In this document: positions 61,077 through 64,000 of the stretch, piece by piece
Layout of the letters: each line of letters opens with the position of its first letter
Position numbering within the stretch: position 1 is the first letter of the stretch
Source: Apostichopus japonicus
Taxonomy: Eukaryota; Echinodermata; Holothuroidea; Aspidochirotida; Stichopodidae
DNA: 64,000 nt
Reading direction: 5' to 3'
Assembly: GCF_037975245.1 (NCBI RefSeq)
Contig: NC_092569.1
Coordinates: 2,147,501 to 2,211,500, forward strand
Made by a program: the position numbers and the translations under genes
The notes under the pieces: generated by a model
What the model saw: only the letters and a program-made list of their open reading frames with translations
Told to the model about the DNA's origin: nothing
The model's database searches: none

Positions 61077-63292
61077 CTACAAGAGGGAGACATGAAAGGA
61101 CCGATGAAATCAATCAATTGAAAAAGGCGTCTTTAGTGGCATCGGTTTGCCATTGGTATTTGGTTTCTGTAAACTGTAACGGAACTTCTCTCTCTCTCGT
61201 TCAAAAAAGAAAATTGTCATGGACTTAACTAGCCCCCCACCCCCTTGCCCCTTTACCCTCATGCCCTGATAATTGTGTCCAAGATTCATTATTGTTGTTC
61301 ATTTTGTAAGCATACGGATAGTTTGGATACCATATGCAATCTAATTTTCTGTAGTGCTCACTTTTGTTAGTTTTGCAGAGTAGAGAAAAGTTGACCATTA
61401 ATTGCAAATTGTTGCAACTCTAGCTACTGGCACTGCAAATTGCACAAACCTTTATCCAAACTTAGGCCACAGGGACCTTTTACACACCAAAGGGCATTCT
61501 CAGCAAATATGTTGAAGGTGACTGCTAGCTTCAAACACACTTTTCTCTATCTTCTGCACTTTCTTTCTAATAATGGAATTCTCTGAATTTCAATGCAGTT
61601 GAAGGAACTTTACATTCGAGTACCAACCAAATCAGTAATTAAAGAAAGTCTCCTTCTACTTCTCTATCTATTCTGTCAACAAATTCTTAGCATGTACAAA
61701 AGTGTGTAATTTTTTTTCTTTTGTTGAGAAAAGTATCAAATCACAAGTGGAATCCTGGCAACATTATGAGAATAGTAAATAAAGAGGATTTTCCCCAATG
61801 CATACCTTATTGATGAAACCAAAGTCAACAAGCTCATCAGCAAGATCTTGTGGTCTGTCATCTGTGGAACAAAAGAAAAATCTGTTAATCAATATCGAAC
61901 ATCCATGATTTGTGAAATGTATCGATTGATCCCAAGGGTTAAAAGGGTATTCAGGGTTGGCTGAAGTTGAATCACATACGTTAAAAACCACATCCCTATA
62001 GGGCAAAGATATGGATATTCCAATTTGCTGATATTTTTGTGAAAGTTAATGGAAGTACTGAGGCGTAGCTGTTGAATAATAACTCGACAAACAGTGGTTT
62101 CATTGGTCATTGTTGCAATCAACAGATGATTTGTCATGGTTTACATATTAATGTCATTGTATATGTTGAATATTTATAATGCCTCATGATTATGTTACAT
62201 GTAGGTGTTGAATATTCATTGTGCTTACCATGTGTTAGCTGTGTACACGCAATCTTGTTGCTTTCATAGAACAGTCATTGTTTCTGTTGGATTGTCCGTC
62301 AGTGTTCCTTTAGTTTGTGTATTGTTTGTTTACTTCAAGAAACGGTTACAACATGCATTACACAATTAGTCATGTGACAAATGTTCAACACTGGACGGAT
62401 GAAGAGCGCACCCGACAACGGTTTTCCGCTTAACAAATGTCACTCATTCAGATCAAAGGCAAACTACTTTCCTAAGATTGGTTAAATTTGCTAATATTGG
62501 GCAGAGCTTGTCGTGAATCGCTGCACACTGCCAACTGTCAGTCTGAAAACGCTACATTTGAGTTTTCTCAGCTTAAGACGACTGCGCGACTATCTATGGA
62601 AACACATGCACACTGCCGGACTACCTAGGAAACACATGCACACTGCCGGACTACCAATGGAAACACTTGCACACTCCCAGAGTATCTATGGAAAGACATG
62701 CACACTGCCCAGCTATATATGGAAACACATGCACACTGCTGGACTATCTTTGAAACACATGCACACTGCCGTACTACCTATGGAAGTATATGCACATAGC
62801 CGGACTATCTATGGAACCCATGTTCACTGCCTGACTATCTATGGAAACACATGCACACTGCTGAAACACATGCACACTGCCGGACTATCTATGGAAACAA
62901 ATGCACATAGCCAGACCTTCTATGAAAACACATGCACACTGCCGGACTATCTATGGAAACAAATGCACACGGTTGGACTATCTATGGAAACACATGCACA
63001 TAGCCAGACTTTCTATGGCAAAACATGCACACTGTCCAACTATCTACGATTTGCCATCATTATGATAGTCCAGTTGAGTCTGGTAACGCTCAGTATAGCA
63101 GTGTGCGGCTGGTTTAACATGACAGGAAAGTTATATTCTGTTATTTTTTTCTCATTTCTACTGGTTTGCTGACAGACATCGTTCAGCTGAACATGCCCAT
63201 CCCTAAAGTGTCCTGAATATTTCCTTACCTTTGGAAATTTCACAGCTCAGCTCTCTTCTCATTTTGTCGTCCATCCGTAGATGGATTTCCAG
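60978..63292 (-). CDS. NRBP1: NRBP1-like pseudokinase, last three coding exons (partial)
   Basis: Exons 63292-63229, 61861-61806 and 61076-60978 join in phase to 72 residues plus stop. They run LEIHLRMDDKMRRELSCEI, then DLADELVDFGFINK, then SDKDQISSMIEERLRNF. This matches, position for position as I recall it, the conserved C-terminal region of nuclear receptor-binding protein 1, where a helix-strand unit ending GFI is followed by (E)ADQ...LLEE. NRBP1 (Madm in Drosophila) is a pseudokinase adaptor in ER-Golgi traffic and substrate recruitment to ubiquitin ligases. The pseudokinase domain must lie beyond position 64000; none of it was found in 63293-64000. The last exon's tail (GQFPASTGMIRAT) is lineage-specific. 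A WNK/OSR1-type C-terminal domain is the alternative, but the RELSC motif favours NRBP1. Confidence 0.86.
61806..61861 (-). CDS. NRBP1: NRBP1 penultimate exon
   Basis: Acceptor TTCCACAG, donor AATAAG|GTATGC. It encodes DRPQDLADELVDFGFINK. GG|AT-type codon completion across the junction gives Asp. Confidence 0.86.
62587..63048. repeat. Minisatellite, 31-bp unit, about 15 copies
   Basis: Consensus GGACTATCTATGGAAACACA then TGCACACTGCC, with some units carrying TGCACATAGCC. Lies in the NRBP1 intron 61862-63228. It keeps a 219-codon frame open. Confidence 0.88.
63229..63292 (-). CDS. NRBP1: NRBP1 antepenultimate exon seen here
   Basis: Acceptor TTGTCGACAG, donor CCAAAG|GTAAGG; 21 codons plus 1 base, encoding LEIHLRMDDKMRRELSCEIS. 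Confidence 0.86.
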
Positions 63293-64000
63293 CTGTCGAC
63301 AAACAAAAAGACAAACATTCTATACTCAAAATGTATTCCAACGATGTCTTCGCACATTGAGAAAGCAAAAATACTAGCCGGCCCATAGCAAAATATCATA
63401 AATTTCATTTGGTCACATATTAGAAATATAGAAGGTGAATATCCAAACAAGTGTTAAACAACAACCTGATAATCATGTTTTTAACTAATGCGTCATTAAT
63501 AGTCAAAGACAATGAACCAAGTAGCAATGTACATAAACTGGCAGAGTAAGACCACTTGGAAAACTGACGGTGAAATTATAACAAATTTTAAACGGCGCTC
63601 CATCAAAGAAATTGCTGACAAGAATCGCCACCGGTTCAGTCACTGGAACGACGGAATCACATTCCCTTTTCAACATTCCTTTGCTGTTTCAAAAAATTTT
63701 ACACGGTAACAGCAGTTAATTGCTGAAGCGTACAGAATGACAGTGATGGATCCAGAAATTTCTTGGAAGATATAACCCCTGACAGAAATGTGGTTTGGTA
63801 GATAACCAAATATCTACTGAAATAGCAGGGAATAATGAAAACATCAGTGAAAGTGAGAGCATGTTAGCGCTAGTAATTCTTCAGAAGAGGGGGCCAGACC
63901 CCCCACCCCTTCCTTCACCCCAAATGCATTACACACTTAGTAGGCATGAGGGAAATCATTAGGTAGAGACACCTCTTTGGCCAATTTATTAAATCACACT
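63293..64000. other. NRBP1 intron up to the window edge
   Basis: No exon with NRBP1 similarity seen; a G/C-run segment at 63888-63920 may be the edge of a hAT-like element. Confidence 0.45.

Noticed and set aside
62513-63172. 219-codon plus-strand frame with repeated HMHTAG
   Set aside because: Product of the 31-bp minisatellite in an NRBP1 intron; begins with a non-ATG codon and has no domain.

Overview
The window is eukaryotic nuclear DNA from an animal. Genes are split into many small exons with GT-AG introns, the non-coding DNA is AT-rich, and diverged interspersed repeats are everywhere. The proteins are animal families: an RNF144-type RBR ubiquitin ligase, PITHD1, the ciliary protein tektin-2 and the pseudokinase NRBP1. 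Together with tRNA-derived SINEs, Penelope-like debris and GTACAGTA-type minisatellites this suggests a marine invertebrate deuterostome, perhaps an echinoderm. That placement is inference.

Five spliced genes were assembled by hand from exon phase, splice sites and protein-family alignment. (1) RNF144-like, minus strand, coding 25263 down to 2801. Seven shared coding exons are followed by two alternative last exons (4084-3947 or 2923-2801), each encoding a different membrane anchor and tail. (2) PITHD1, minus strand, six coding exons 46995-37521, complete at 209 residues. (3) An unrecognised three-exon gene on the plus strand (41459-44059, 233 residues), lying wholly inside PITHD1 intron 2. 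(4) TEKT2, plus strand, five coding exons 49338-53271, complete at 430 residues and divergent from PITHD1. (5) The last three coding exons of an NRBP1-like gene on the minus strand (63292-60978); the rest lies beyond the window.

Layout: 1-2800 is 3' flank of RNF144; 2801-25300 is the RNF144 gene with introns full of tandem repeats, SINEs and a hAT-like element; 25300-37500 is intergenic and rich in transposon remnants, including one hAT-like element nested in another at 32.3-33.7 kb; 37.5-47.0 kb is PITHD1 with its nested gene, a LINE remnant and Penelope-like fragments; 47.0-49.3 kb is the PITHD1/TEKT2 divergent spacer carrying a MITE; 49.3-53.3 kb is TEKT2; 53.3-61.0 kb is intergenic with a strikingly G-poor tract and a repeat cluster; 61-64 kb is the NRBP1 3' end with a 31-bp minisatellite in an intron.

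The genes do not form a pathway. The most interesting points are the duplicated, mutually exclusive terminal exons of RNF144 (one keeps and one lacks the GxxxG membrane motif), the nested orphan gene, and the Penelope/hammerhead-like repeat family, including a head-to-head palindromic copy just upstream of the nested gene. No search or alignment program was run. Assignments rest on reading the sequence and on recalled family features.
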